Shown here one piece after another: positions 13,309-24,765 of a DNA stretch of 64,000 nt (its first letter is position 1; every line of letters starts with the position of its first letter). The notes beneath the pieces are model-generated. The model was not told where the DNA came from and ran no database searches. It saw only the letters and a program-made list of their open reading frames with translations. A program made the translations under genes and the position numbers. Origin of the DNA: Symbiodinium natans (taxonomy: Eukaryota; Sar; Dinophyceae; Suessiales; Symbiodiniaceae); the NCBI GenBank assembly GCA_905221605.1, contig CAJNDS010000824.1, forward strand, positions 265,001 to 329,000, in the 5' to 3' direction.

Positions 13309-15452
13309 AGATCCAGCCATGGGGCAGCGGCTCGGAGATATGAGTTCTGCGACGGTTTTGCTGTACCGGCTTCAAAGAGGATTGGCCCTTGGAGTCTTTC
13401 TACCCGCCAGGCTGGGGCAATTTAAGAAGTAGGGGGTTTCGGGTAGCAGTGCGAAGGTCTTAAGATCCAAAGTCCGCAGTTCACTTGGCGGCAGATCTTG
13501 TGGGTCTAAGGGCCTGCTCTTGAGATTCCGGAGCCAAAGATTCCCAAGCCCTTAAACCCGTTCAGAGCCAGGTTGCAGTCAGCTTGCAAATGTCACATCT
13601 CAACTGGCTTCGCCACTGAGGATACCTCCATGGTCACCCTAAACCTTAAAGCCTAAACCCTTCTAAACTCCTCTATGCAACCTTGTAGAAGCGATGCCGT
13701 TGGCACTTGCCCCCCCCCCCCCCCTCCCCCCCACTACCGGTGCTGCAGATGGGGCCCATCTATATGGGACGAGGGTCTAGGGCCTGTAGGGTTTAGCGGA
13801 GTACCCTTGACAACCCCTTATACAGCCTGCACACATGAAGGGTTCAGATATCAGAGCCCCTTGCAGGAGAATCACCCTGAAGCGAGTCAAGGCCTTAGAA
13901 TGCCCCGGAGATCTCTTTGGGACGAGTGACAGGCTGAGCATGAAGGTGAGCGTGGATGCAGATGCAGCCCTTCTGAACCCCCAAACCCAGAACCCAGAAC
14001 CCTGTAGAGCCCAAACCCTGCGCAACCCGGTCCCTTGAAAAACCAAGCGGGAAAAACTGTTGATCGGAGCGAGCTTTTGAAGCTTGACTTGGTCCATGAG
14101 TCCAGACTGCTGGGGTGACAAAGCCCTCTAAAACTATTTGGGTTTTAGGGTTTAGGGTTTAGGGTTTAGGGTTTAGGGTTGGGGCTTTCAGGTCCAGGCT
14201 TTCCAGAGAAGCTTGCTGAAGTCTTAAGCCCTACGCCGAGGGTTTGAAGTCCCAGGCTCCGGCGTGTGAGAATCCCAAGCAGACTGCCCGACATCCCTTG
14301 ACCCTTCTAAGTCCCGTGGGTACCTTTGCGCCGCAAAGCTTGACAAAGCTTGAAAATCCGGGCCTCAGCCTGGCTTCTGGAAAGGTGCGCATCTCGGTCG
14401 TCGATCTGCCGTTAGCGGACACAGGCAGGTCAGGTAAACTTGCAGCTGGTTCTTCAGGAGTCTCGCGGAAACAGATCGTGCTGCAATAATTTGCAGCCTT
14501 TGCGAGCCTCCGCGGTAGGGCTGTCGGGAGCTTTCCCGGCTTTACATCGCCAAGGCACAGCCTGTACTCCCCTCCAGAAAGATTGATGTCCTCACGGTGT
14601 GTTACGGGATGGCGACGAGCTTCATCAAGCGCTTCATCACGCCTGTTGCTTCAGCCTCCGCCGATATGGGACTTGACGTGTGTACTAGGCGCTGTCATGC
14701 AAAAGTCCTCAGTTGCACTTTCAAGACAAACCAGGATGTTTGGATTTTTCATCGGAGACTTAGGAGACAAAGTCCCAGCAGTATGTGCTGACAGAAAGGG
14801 GAGATGTGAGTTCTTTCGGGGGCCTTTTTGTTTCAGAGCAGCTCTTAATTTTCACAGCCTTCACAGCAGATGTTGCAAAGAACCACCCAGGGCCACCAGC
14901 GGCATTCTCCACATCTTCCGAAGCCTTCTTTCGGCTCTGAGCCGAGCTCGGGCACCATGGCGCCTCTGAATGGCCTGGCTGCAGCGTGGTCCGTAGCACC
15001 TTGCACAGCAAGCTTGCCGGCTTCACCAGAGTAGGCCCTTGTTCAGGTTCCCTTCTGAGACCCTTTTAAACCAAAAAGGGCACCCTTTTCATTCCCAGGT
15101 TGCTCTTGTGTCTGGTTGAAGCCAGAACACCCTATGAGAAGCTTGAACCCTAAACGGGGCCTGATGAGAAGTAAATGATGCTTCCAGCACGTTTCTGCCC
15201 GAATCTCTCAGCCTCAACTCGTCAGGTTCAGCACTTTCTGTCCGCGGTTTAGGCCAAACTCCCTGAACCCTAAACCCGAAACCTTGAAGCCCCAAAATTT
15301 CGGAGGGCTTTGGGGGTTTGGGGTAGTTGTAGGGCTTAGAGTCCACCAGAACTTCCCACGCGAACCCCAAGCCAAAGGCCCAATCCCCACAGCATGGAGT
15401 GTGGCACCTTTCCCCTACGTAACCCTTCAAACCAAACAGGGATTAACAGCCC

Positions 15453-15534
15453 CAAACCCTAAACCCTAAACCCTAAACCCTAAACCCTAAACCCTGAACC
15501 CTAAACCCTAAACCCTAAACCTAAACCCTAAACC
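15453..15534. repeat. CCCTAAA array in unit A head
   Basis: About eleven heptamers with CCCTGAA and CCTAAA variants. The equivalent place in B (27385-27460) is shorter and more degenerate (CCCTGAG, CCCTAAG). Confidence 0.85.
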
Positions 15535-16552
15535 CTCGTTCTGTAATTCCCAGCACCAGCAAGAAACTCTCAAGCACTCCCAGGGAGCCTGCTGCAGCTT
15601 CAGCGCCAAGGTGCTTCGGGGTTCAGGGTTTAGGGTTTTGGGGCTTCGGGTTTAGGGGTTTAGGGTTTTAGGGGTTTCAGGTTTCAGGTTGAGGGTTGAG
15701 GGGGTTTAGGGTTTAAGGGCTTATGTTCGGGCTTTTTAGGGATGACGTCGCTTTGGGTTTAGGGTTCATATGGGGGGCACTCTAGGGTTTGAGAAAGGGT
15801 TTACATCGGCTTATCTGCGTAAGGTTCAAGGGTTTAGGCTTTGCAGAAGGATTCCCTAGAATTTAGGTCCTTTGAGGGAATCCAAAGTTTTGGAGGGGTG
15901 GGAGCTGAGGCGCTGAAAGAGAGGAGAGGTTTGGCCTTTGGTTGAAGGATTGTGGTTCAAGATGCCATGCTTGCGGAGCTTGCTGGCCCTTAGCCCTTAA
16001 CCTCAACCCCGAAAACCCTCAACCCTCAAGGCCAAACCCTAAACCCCCAGTCCTACACCCTAAGCCCTAAGCCCTAAACCCTAGACCCTACACCCTAAAC
16101 CCTAAACCCTAAACCCACCCCGTGATCCCGAAAGAAAGCTCCCCCAAGGCAGAGGAAGCCAATGGTGAGATCAAAGACATGGTCGCTGGTTTTAGGTGCT
16201 CCGGTGCCTTGGTGGTGATTCCTTCCTCCCCCCCCCCCCCCCCCGTTTGCGGTTTAGGGTTGAAGGTTTAGGGTTTGGGGGTTTAAGGTTTGAGGGCTCA
16301 GTTTAGGGTTTATGGTTTAGGGTTTGGGGTTTAAGGTTGAAGGTTTAAGGTTCAAGGTTTAAGGTTAAGGGTTTAGGCCGGGTTTAGCCCAGTGTGGAGG
16401 GGCTCGAGCACCCCTTAACTGAAGAGGATCCCTAAAGTTGTGATGGGGATCCTCAGGTCTAGTGACTCTTCCCTGAAATGATGGCCGGGCTTCTCAATGT
16501 GATGTGAGGACATGCTCCCTAAATTCTTGAACCTCCACACCCAAAACCCAAA

Positions 16553-16722
16553 ACCCTAAACCCTAAACCCTAAACCCCTAAACCCTAAACCCCTAAACCC
16601 CTAAACCCCAAACCCTAAACCCTAAACCCTAAACCCTAAACCCTAAACCCTAAACCCTAAACCCTAAACCCTAAACCCTAAACCCTAAACCCTAAACCCT
16701 AAACCCTAAACCCTAAACCCTA
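16553..16722. repeat. CCCTAAA array, unit A, site 1
   Basis: A proximal mix of CCCTAAA and CCCCTAAA is followed by about 17 pure CCCTAAA copies. The matching array in B (28592-28762) has the same length; flanking anchors are offset by 12040 on both sides. The matching site in C (about 40740-40752) has no array: the left and right flanks are joined by a dozen or so bases. Confidence 0.9.
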
Positions 16723-16819
16723 CCGGCCAGTAGCGACGTCTTGAAAGCTCCCAGATCCAAACCCGGGACCCTAAATGGACCCTAAGCCTCTGAAACCGCT
16801 GACCACCCGGAGGGATTGA

Positions 16820-16918
16820 GGGCTTGGGGTTTAGGGTTTAGGGTTTAGGGTTTGGGGTATATAGGGTTTAGGGTTTAGGGTATAGTGTTTAGGGTTCAGG
16901 GTTTAGGGTTCAGGGTTT
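16820..16918. repeat. TTTAGGG patch in unit A
   Basis: Heptamers in the TTTAGGG orientation with TATAGGG and TTCAGGG variants, about 100 bases after the CCCTAAA array of opposite orientation. Copy B carries the same at 28867-28958; C has a shorter remnant near 40850-40880. Confidence 0.8.
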
Positions 16919-17081
16919 AAGAAGAACTCGGCCCTGCGCTCGAAGGAGTCATGTGTGGGGCTGCCAGCTATAGAAGCAAGAGCGCCTCCAAGAACCTCCG
17001 ACAAAGCCTTTGAAACCCCTACAAACCGCTCGAAACCCCCTAGAACCCCCCAATAAGCCCCCTGTAGAACCCCCCCCCCCC

Positions 17082-17207
17082 CTAAACCCTAAACCCTAAA
17101 CCCTAAACCCTAAACCCTAAACCCTAAACCCTAAACCCTAAACCCTAAACCCTAAACCCTAAACCCTAAACCCTAAACCCTAAACCCTAAACCCTAAACC
17201 CTAAACC
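17082..17207. repeat. CCCTAAA array, unit A, site 2
   Basis: About 18 perfect CCCTAAA copies following a C-run. Copy B (29122-29256) has exactly one more heptamer: the offset changes from 12040 to 12047 across it. Copy C has no array at this place and instead holds CCCCTAGAAA-type decamers. Confidence 0.9.
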
Positions 17208-18545
17208 CGAAGCCCTACACCCTTACCCCAGAGAACCTGCTGGAATCAGCAACACCTAAGTCGCCTCAAGGTGACATGGACTGGCCACTGAGGCTCCCGG
17301 GCTTCTGCTCAAAACGGGGATGCAACGGTGGAAGTGCCTCAAGGACCCTACTATTTATGGTTCATATACCCTAATGTGGATTACATTGGTTCCCTTAAGG
17401 ACCAAATTAACCCTACTAAGAGGGTTTATGGTTCATCTACCCTAATGGGAGTATACTCGTCTAGTTTATGGCCCCCGAGCTACGGCAGCTACGGGAGAAG
17501 CATCTCTAGAACGGAGTGTATTCCAATCCGCAGAAAACCGAATAGAGGGGGGCTTTGTTGTTGCGGAGGCAGAGGAGCCGCGAATACACCTTGTCGGCTT
17601 GCTGTGGCTATTCTGTGAAACTGATCCTCCCCAGGTTCCATTTTGTGATGTCTGACAAAGTAGGTTTTCTAAGCATGCTCGTGCATATCCTTGGAGCCCT
17701 CAAGACCCCCTGCGCCCTGCATCCTGAACTCCTAATAAACCCCTAAAGCACGCAAGTGCCACGAGGAGTTGTAGATGGCAAGCAACAGCAAACATCGCAA
17801 CTGACAAGGGAACCTTCTCCCCCTGGTGTGGTTCGGTCAGGCTTCAACCACAACAGCGCCAGTCACCTGCGCCTGGGCCTTGTATGGGTCCCTTGGCAGG
17901 CGGGCTACTGCCAGTCCAGATTTTGCTGTCACGTCTGCGGTGACGCATCAGGTGTGGATTACAAGGCAGCAGAAGATAGGCCCTGTGAGCATTGGAGGTG
18001 GAAGGAGTGATCAAAGAGAGCGCCTGATGGCCTTGGCACACCGACTCCAGCCCCACTTTCGTTGTGAACTCACCGGCTGTGCTGTTGTACCCAGGGTTTT
18101 GAGGACTCCAAGTGGAGTTTCGTAACTTCTTGTGGCGGGCCTGGCGCTGCATTCCATAACAGCAGGCGCGCAGCACAGAAAGCTCAGGTGACGGCTGACT
18201 CTCCAAGGCGCATGTGCCGGATCGGCATGCACTGCGCCACGCACAAACTGTTGTTCGGCTTGCTTGGGTTGCTCCACAAACTGAGCCTGTCAGGCTTGTA
18301 AGCGGACCAGGAAAGTCTCCTTGAAAGCCGCGCAGAACGCGCAAAACCTTCCGTAAGACATTCCATGAGGCAGAGCCGCTATGGCAGCCTCCAGCTCGGA
18401 AGAGCTGTTTCATCCAAGACGTGCGCCGCGAGCTTCCAGGCCCAGGAGGCAGTCCAAGTCAAAGCGCAAGCATCGCCGCCAGAATCCGATGCAACCATGT
18501 CGCTCGATCCCGTGGTGGCTCGTCTCCGAGCGAGCACGCTGGAGG

Positions 18546-18615
18546 CCCTCCAGTTCCGGCCCTCCAGTTTCGGCCCTCCGGTTCCGGCCCTCCGGTTCCG
18601 GCCCTCCAGTTCCGG
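18546..18615. repeat. 14-bp minisatellite, unit A (5 copies)
   Basis: Five tandem copies of CCCTCCAGTTCCGG with A/G and C/T variants. B has four copies (30593-30648) and C has two (42436-42463). The loss of one unit accounts for the 14-base offset shift between A and B. Because 14 is not a multiple of three, reading frames through it change between copies. Confidence 0.9.
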
Positions 18616-21422
18616 CCGCCCAAGCCGCCTTCTTGGCGTATAGCTCAGGGCGCACTTCGGAGCCTTAAGTTGACTCGTGCTCATCATAACCACCGACGCG
18701 CGTTCTTTCTTTGGGCACCTCTGCTAGTAGCTGCTAGACCAGCTAGGGGCCTGAACACATCCTCTTACGCGGCTGTGGAGTTTTTGAGGCCCCTCGCGGT
18801 CTTCGGCATCAGCGACGTCGCTTGCCTGAACCTCAAAGCCAGAACCTTGTTGCCAGTCCTTGTGCTCGAGCAGCGCGCAAGTGCTAAACTTTAGAACCCG
18901 CCATCTGCAGCTGCAAGTCTCCACTAAGAGCAGCCTGAACCCCTTCTCCACCCGGACTCCCTGCACTTTCCTGGACGCCTCACCCTGCGTGATCCACACT
19001 CCCTTGCCGAGGATGACAGGGAGAGTCTAATTGGCGTTCCTTTAACTTCTTGTTTCGGGTCTGGGGATGCTTCTAAAACAGCACGCGCGAAACACAGATA
19101 ACGCAGGTGGTGGCTGATTCTTTGCTCAGCATGCTCCATGAGTCTGATCGGCGTACATGGCGCCACGCACAAGCCGTTGTTCTGCGTGCTGGAGTTGCAC
19201 CGAAATCTCCGCACACGGAGCCTGGCGCGAAGTGCTCGATCAGCTTCAGAGCACAACAGAAGATCCAATCAAGTTTCCTGGCATGAAGTCTAGTCAGGGT
19301 AGCCGCGCGACAATCTCAGGGCGTGCTTTGGAGCATTTGCTTGACTCTTGCTCACAACTATCATGATGCGTCCCTTCTTCCGGCACCCCCTAGTTTCCAT
19401 CAGGTTTTTACGAGCCTGAGCAGCAGAGGTCTTCCGAGGCTGAAGTGTCGAGGGCCATTGCCCTAGGCGCTGTCTGCGCCAGCATCCCTACGGGCCCCAA
19501 GTGCCCGAAACGGTCTTCGACGTGCTTCTGCGAATGACGGCGCCCGTCTTCAATGTCAAGGATAGAAGCTTAGTGCCCATCCATGTGCGGTCAAGATCCA
19601 AGCGACGCCCGAACTCAAAGCTTGACCTCAAAGCCCCCACCAAGCCCCTTGCCCCATCCGCAGTGGCTGCTGGCCTCAGGTTACGAGCAGCCCGAGCAGC
19701 CCGAGCAACCCGACGCTTCGGCCCTCCGTCAGGCCCCGACTCGCCAGAGTTTCAGAGATCCTCACAGTCCTCACACCTGAATTGCCGACCTTGGCATGGC
19801 TCTCCTTGGAGGGCTTTGGAGTTCAGGGTCTTTTGACAGGCTCGATGCTTAGGAGGAGGCTGAAGAGAGCAGGCAGGCGGGCAAGAAGGGCCCGCGAGAC
19901 ACGGACGCCGGCTCTCGGGGCTTTCGGCCGTTCAGGGCATAGGAGACCGCATGCTTCGGAGGTGCTGCATGAAAGGAACCCCCCGCTGGCAAAGCACGCG
20001 CACCTCGGCTGCAGCCGCCTTGCAGTCCTTGCAGCCCGCTCGTGGCATGGGGCTTTCCAACTGCCAGTGAAGTCAAGATGTGAAGCTGGCGGTGCGTCCT
20101 GCGTCCCGCTGTGTCGCCTCCATGCGCTTCCCTCGGATCTTCCTGTGACCCTTGCAAAGCCCAAAGCCTTCGCACTGGCCAGCAGCCTTCTTGTGAACCC
20201 CCGCTGTGGTGCTGTGCACGTCCTGATCGGCCCTCCAAGCCCAAGTCGATGACATATGACACCCCAGCCTCTCTGCCCCACCAAGCTGTAGCCGTGCTCA
20301 TGACTTGATGGTGGCGACGTGTTTCACATCGGGCCGGAGGCTCAGCTGACTCAGCTCCAAGGATCGCGGAGGCCCCCCGTGATACACCGGCTCAAAAGCC
20401 TGGCGATGCGTGTGATCCACCCGGGTGCCCCGGCTTTGGCAAAGGCTGGTGCGTTCAGGATCCCTGTTTTCGGTCTCGTCTGGGGCGCCGTATCAAAGCC
20501 TTCCACGCCCAGCTGCTCCTTCCAGCACCTCGCTTGCCTGGACACGCCTTTCGTCAGACACGCCTTGGCCACATGAACCGTCAGGACTCCATTTCAGGGC
20601 CCTTGACACCTTCAGCCCAAGTGGCCCGCTGTGGAATGGGACTGCATTGCATGATGGTCGCTCAAGGCTGCGAATTCCTGGCGCACGTGCTTTCGCAGTC
20701 CAAGACATGTCCCGTTCCCGGCCCTGGAAGCCAAAGCCCGGAGGCTTGTCTTGCTTCCTTCAGCTAGACTGGGCGAGCAAACCGTCGATGTGTGGCTCAT
20801 CGCAGTTTTTGAGCGGTAGGCAGCTTGCAGTAGCAGGCAGCAGCAGTGAGCTCAGTGAGCAAGATGACCACTTCCTCCATGCCCACTGCCCACCGCGTCG
20901 GTGCTATGTCGCGCATTTTCTTCCCGTGAGTTGCAGTATGAGGCCACCAACAAGGTACACAGTGCTGAAGCAAACGGCATCCTAAGCAGGCACGTCTCAA
21001 GCAGGAGCGTGTTCTGTACGCCTGGTAAGAGTATCCTTCCTTTAGCGTGCCCAGGGAATCATCTCCGCAAGCCTAAGACGGCTCTTTCGCCATCCCGGAA
21101 GCCGCCTGTGACTCTTCCATGCAGCTGTGCAGACATTGCCTTTATTGGTCATGCACAAGTTAAGTGCCTGCACTCTGCAATGCTCTGTTGAGACTAGGCT
21201 CCCTTGAGCTTCATGTGCACTCTCCTTGCTGCAGGCCCCCTGTGCAACACTGCAAGTGACATGCCATGACAGCACCTCGCCGTAAGCGCGATGAGGCTCG
21301 AGAACGGCAGTGTCTCTCGCGGGCTTCCGCTGTTCACGATGTTCAGGGTTTAGATTCCTCCGGTTTTGGGTAGTTCGGAGGGCGAGAACGACCCTGAAGG
21401 GGTTGGAGCTGTTGGAGCTGTT

Positions 21423-21440
21423 TTTTAGACATGTCTAAAA
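21423..21440. other. 18-base perfect palindrome (unit A)
   Basis: TTTTAGACATGTCTAAAA is its own reverse complement. It lies just upstream of a 144-base tandem duplication. The same palindrome is in B at 33455-33472 and is absent from C. Its function is unknown. Confidence 0.7.
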
Positions 21441-21445
21441 GATAG

Positions 21446-21733
21446 TATCCAGTTGCAGCAGACGTCCCATGCCTCCGGCACGTGTGGCCCAACGGGGGCT
21501 TCACCCACATGTAGCTGCCAAGGCCGAATCCTATACCGCCTAAACCCCAAACCCTCACTGGCAATAGGCTTTCAACAGCCTGGACCTCGTATCCAGTTGC
21601 AGCAGACGTCCCATGCCTCCGGCATGTGTAGCCCAACCGGGCCTTCACCCACGTGTAGCTGCCAAGGCCGAACCTTATACCGCCTAAACCCCAAACGCTC
21701 ACTGGCAACAGGCTTGCAACAGCCTGGACCTCC
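21446..21733. repeat. 144-base tandem duplication, unit A
   Basis: Two copies of a segment of about 144 bases, starting TATCCAGTTGCAGCAG at about 21446 and 21590 and differing at a few positions. B has the same two copies (about 33479-33766); C has a single copy (about 45274-45410). Confidence 0.8.
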
Positions 21734-22622
21734 TCTTTCGATTGCGAAAGCACCAACCTGCACACGCTCCACGACCTGCTGGAGAGGAGGGGATTAAGGA
21801 ATAGATCCCTCGGGAGTGATTCCCAGGATCTTTTTCACAACCCTCTTCATTTTCCCAGATCTCGTGGCGTGATCGAGGTTGGGGACATCAGCTGCTGCAA
21901 GGCGAGCCCGGTAAAGCCTCAAAAGCTGCCTGACCCAGACCCGGTGACGCTGTAATTCTGTGGAAGCCACCTGCACTGAGGTGCGCTCGAAGATCCTCGC
22001 ACAGCCTCCTGAACTCTTGGCATCCAGTCACAGTGTCAGGGACTTGGAGGCTCTATAGGGCATCGAGGGGCTTTAAGGTTGTACGGACCTTCGGGATTCT
22101 GAGCTTCTTGGAGTTCAAGTTTGCCCTGTTTCCGGTCCCCTCGGGGTCGTCGGTCCCCCCTGGGTCGTCATCTCCACCCGCACTTCGCTGGGATGCTGGT
22201 CTTTCGGATGCTTGTCTGTGACGTCGGCTGCGTTCCCGAGCGCCCAAATACACAACAATGTCAGCCTCCTCACCAGCACTTCCATCCTAGGATCCCCTTC
22301 GAAGTAAATCCCAAGACCCCAACACACTTCGCCGAGCTACCTGCTTCGCATTGCTCTGCTGGCTCTGCTCTCGCACTACTGGCTCCGTGCGTCTAGTCCT
22401 CTGAGGCTGGCAGCCGGGCTGTAACGGAACGCAGTCAGGTCTGCGGCCCCTCCCTTCCATCCTGGAAACTGGGTTCGCTTCCCATCAACGCGCAGTACGA
22501 AAGGGCTGGCCTGAATGATGGTTTACTTCTTCCGGTGCCCGAAATAAGGTGGACGATGTCGTGAGGGACCAGAATTTAGAACCACCCCCACATCAGGCTA
22601 GCTTTGCGGCCCTGCGCCTCAT

Positions 22623-22815
22623 GCAGTTTCCGAGCTGAAGCATCCCCAAATGTTTTGGGGCACGGATGTCAACAGTGGGACAAGCTGGCAGACGGATGCC
22701 AGCTGCTCGGAAAGCACTGCGCAGTTTCCAAGCTGATGCATCCCCAAATGCTTTGGGGCACGGATGTCAGCAGTGGGACAAGCTGGCAGTCGGATGCCAG
22801 CTGCTCTGAAAACAC
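22623..22815. repeat. 98-base tandem duplication, unit A
   Basis: Two copies of a 98-base segment beginning GCAGTTTCC at 22623 and 22721. They are duplicated in B (about 34675-34868) and single in C (about 46405-46497). The period is not a multiple of three, so any frame shifts between the copies. Confidence 0.8.
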
Positions 22816-23162
22816 TAATATAATTGGTGATGAATCTGATGAACCTGATGATGCGTTCCCCCCTCGCGCGGCCCTGCAGGGGCTTCCATGCCTGAAACGC
22901 GCGACTCTCAACCCTCGAAGTTTCAGATTCGCAAACCTCCTGGTCCGCTCTCCTGGGACAGGAGCCCACAGCAGAGCTTAACAGGCGCCGCTGAAAGCGG
23001 CTTCTGCCGGTGCCGGGTCTGTGGCGGCCTTTGAGTCAAGCGAGGCACAGCTCAGCGCGAGGCTTATGAAGGCTTATGAAGGCAGCCCGAGGGTAAAGGG
23101 CTAAGGCGGCCAAGGGCCTTGCGGAAGTGAGGCCTCGTAAGGTGCGCACCGCGGCGGAACGC

Positions 23163-23216
23163 GGAGCACACGGAGCGCGCGGAGCACGCGGAGCACGCGG
23201 AGCACGCGGCGGTCTG
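23163..23216. repeat. 9-bp GC-rich minisatellite, unit A
   Basis: GGAGCACGC-type 9-mers. B carries one more unit at 35210-35262 and the array is missing from C. Confidence 0.75.
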
Positions 23217-24150
23217 CTGCATAGGTGCCCTCTGCACATAGAGAGGCCAAAAGCTCCAGAGCCCTTCAGCCCCCGACTCCTCGTGCAGTTATTCACCCGC
23301 ATAGGCCTATAGGCACCTGTTCCACCCATTCAGAGGATCGGCAGATCCGTGCCCAAGTGGCTTGCAGATCCAGCTAAGCTTGAGCACCCCGATTCCCGAT
23401 TACGGATTTCACCTTCCATTGGCGCAGGTGCAGTAACGGCTGTTGCTTCACAGCACGCGACGCCGATCTCGGGTTCCTCACAAAGATGATCGACTAGGGA
23501 GCACGTGGCAGTTCGACGCGACATCCGCTGCACTTGAGGTTGTACCATCCCAGCCGGCAACTTCATTCCTTTGATGGGCCCCAAGCGCCTGTGTGACATC
23601 ATCGGTCATTTTAGAGGTTGCTTTGCCCAAGTTTGTGGAGTGCCATGTGTGAATTGACAACCAAGGTCTGCTTGACTGCCGCCCAGGGCAAAGGTGCAAA
23701 AAACAGAGCCGGCATGATCGTAACGGCTTCAAAGGCATGTGCCACCTGCTTTGAATAGCTTCGCACCAGTGGAGAGGTGTCACTTGCGCAACGCACAGAT
23801 GTGGGCGGGCGTCCAAGCCTTGGCACATCCCAACACCCTTATAGGCCCTGCACCGCCTAAACCCCGGCAGATGACCCTGCATGGGGGTTGGCAAAGGCAC
23901 AGTAAGACGCAACTGAAGCTTTCTTGCATCCAAAGTCTGTGTCCCGTCTAGACGAGGTGTGAGGGTTTTGGGTTCAAGGGTCGTCTCCACAGCCGGCTTT
24001 CAACACTTTCTGTGCGCGCGCGACCGCAAGGGGCCGCTCCACGTCAGCCGACCTCATGTGCGAAGCATTATACGCACAACTCAATTGAGCCCAAAGCTTG
24101 CCAAGGCCCCCATCGCACAGTCCGAGCCCGTAAAACGAGGCTGACAGGCC

Positions 24151-24765
24151 CTAGAGTCCACACCATGCAACTACAACGGCCCTAAAACTTAAAAAGACTG
24201 TATTCCGCAACCCCAGATCTACAGGAGCTGGCCCAGCTCTCGCAAGAATGGCGGCGCGTGACATCACATGGCGATCCTTGCAGCGGCCGGTCCAAATCCG
24301 CAGCCTCTGCAAGGAAAGGAGCCCAAAGTTCTGTGTGATGCGGCCAGAGCCGTGGCGGCTTCCAGCTGAAGCCCCGAGGATTTGGGCCTTCTTGCCGATG
24401 CAGACCGGGCCATCCCAGCAGGAGCTTGGCGTTGTTTGCCTGTGCCACATCTGCAGAGTCGGTTTTCGGCCTCCAGCAGGGAGAAAAGTTTCCGTGAAGG
24501 CCTCACAGTCGGTCACATGCTCGCGAAAGGTCGCCAGCACCCGGTGCGCGCGTGCAGTGCAGACGACACAGATGAAGAGATGCCAGCTGTTCCAGATGCA
24601 GATGTAGGTGGCCTCAGTGGCCTCAGGAGGAGTCTCCTGGACTTGCTGCAACGCTGCCACTCGCGCGTGCAGGCCTATTTTTCGCATCTTCCTGCGCTTG
24701 GAACTCACCCGACCTTGGAATGACGTCTTCGAATTCGTTGTGCAAGCAGTGGGCAGCACGTCCAC
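24151..24765 (-). CDS. Candidate coding exon, unit A (unknown protein)
   Basis: An open frame of 204 codons on the minus strand, conserved as 206 codons in B and 192 in C. I do not recognise the product; it is rich in Trp, Cys and Arg, and residues around QMWHRQTTPSSCW are nearly unchanged in the three copies. The case for coding is comparative. By hand alignment of A with C I find five length differences (+3, +6, -3, -3, -9) and of A with B one of 3, all multiples of three, whereas neighbouring parts of the unit differ by 1, 2, 4 or 5 bases. Of 13 substitutions counted in 24248-24470, seven fall at this frame's third positions. The overlapping plus frame from 24248 is stopped in C. It could be one exon of a spliced gene; the start codon is uncertain. 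Confidence 0.35.
   Translation of the reverse strand: MDVLPTACTTNSKTSFQGRVSSKRRKMRKIGLHARVAALQQVQETPPEATEATYICIWNSWHLFICVVCTARAHRVLATFREHVTDCEAFTETFLPAGGRKPTLQMWHRQTTPSSCWDGPVCIGKKAQILGASAGSRHGSGRITQNFGLLSLQRLRIWTGRCKDRHVMSRAAILARAGPAPVDLGLRNTVFLSFRAVVVAWCGL

Larger units (their letters stand above)
8332..14850. other. Gene-poor stretch rich in short heptamer arrays
   Basis: No recognisable gene. Short telomere-type patches recur every 0.3-1.5 kb in both orientations: 9477-9520, 10171-10228, 10515-10577 (TTTCGGG-rich variant), 11315-11365, 11470-11528, 11692-11735, 13085-13118, 13242-13308 and 14142-14180. Two foldback elements lie at 9681-9776 and 11026-11138, and a C-run is present near 13709-13725. 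Open frames are short and overlap on both strands. Confidence 0.5.

Noticed and set aside
16553-17207. Chromosome end (true telomere)
   Set aside because: Arrays are short, occur in both orientations, and have kilobases of unique sequence on both sides.
17844-18413. 189-codon minus frame in units A and B
   Set aside because: The matching region in C is broken by indels, and no motif is recognised.
19782-20284. Overlapping 150-codon frames on both strands in unit A, also in B and C
   Set aside because: GC-rich DNA is open on both strands, and A and C differ by 4- and 5-base indels near 20215-20250 and 20322. There is too little to choose a frame or claim coding.
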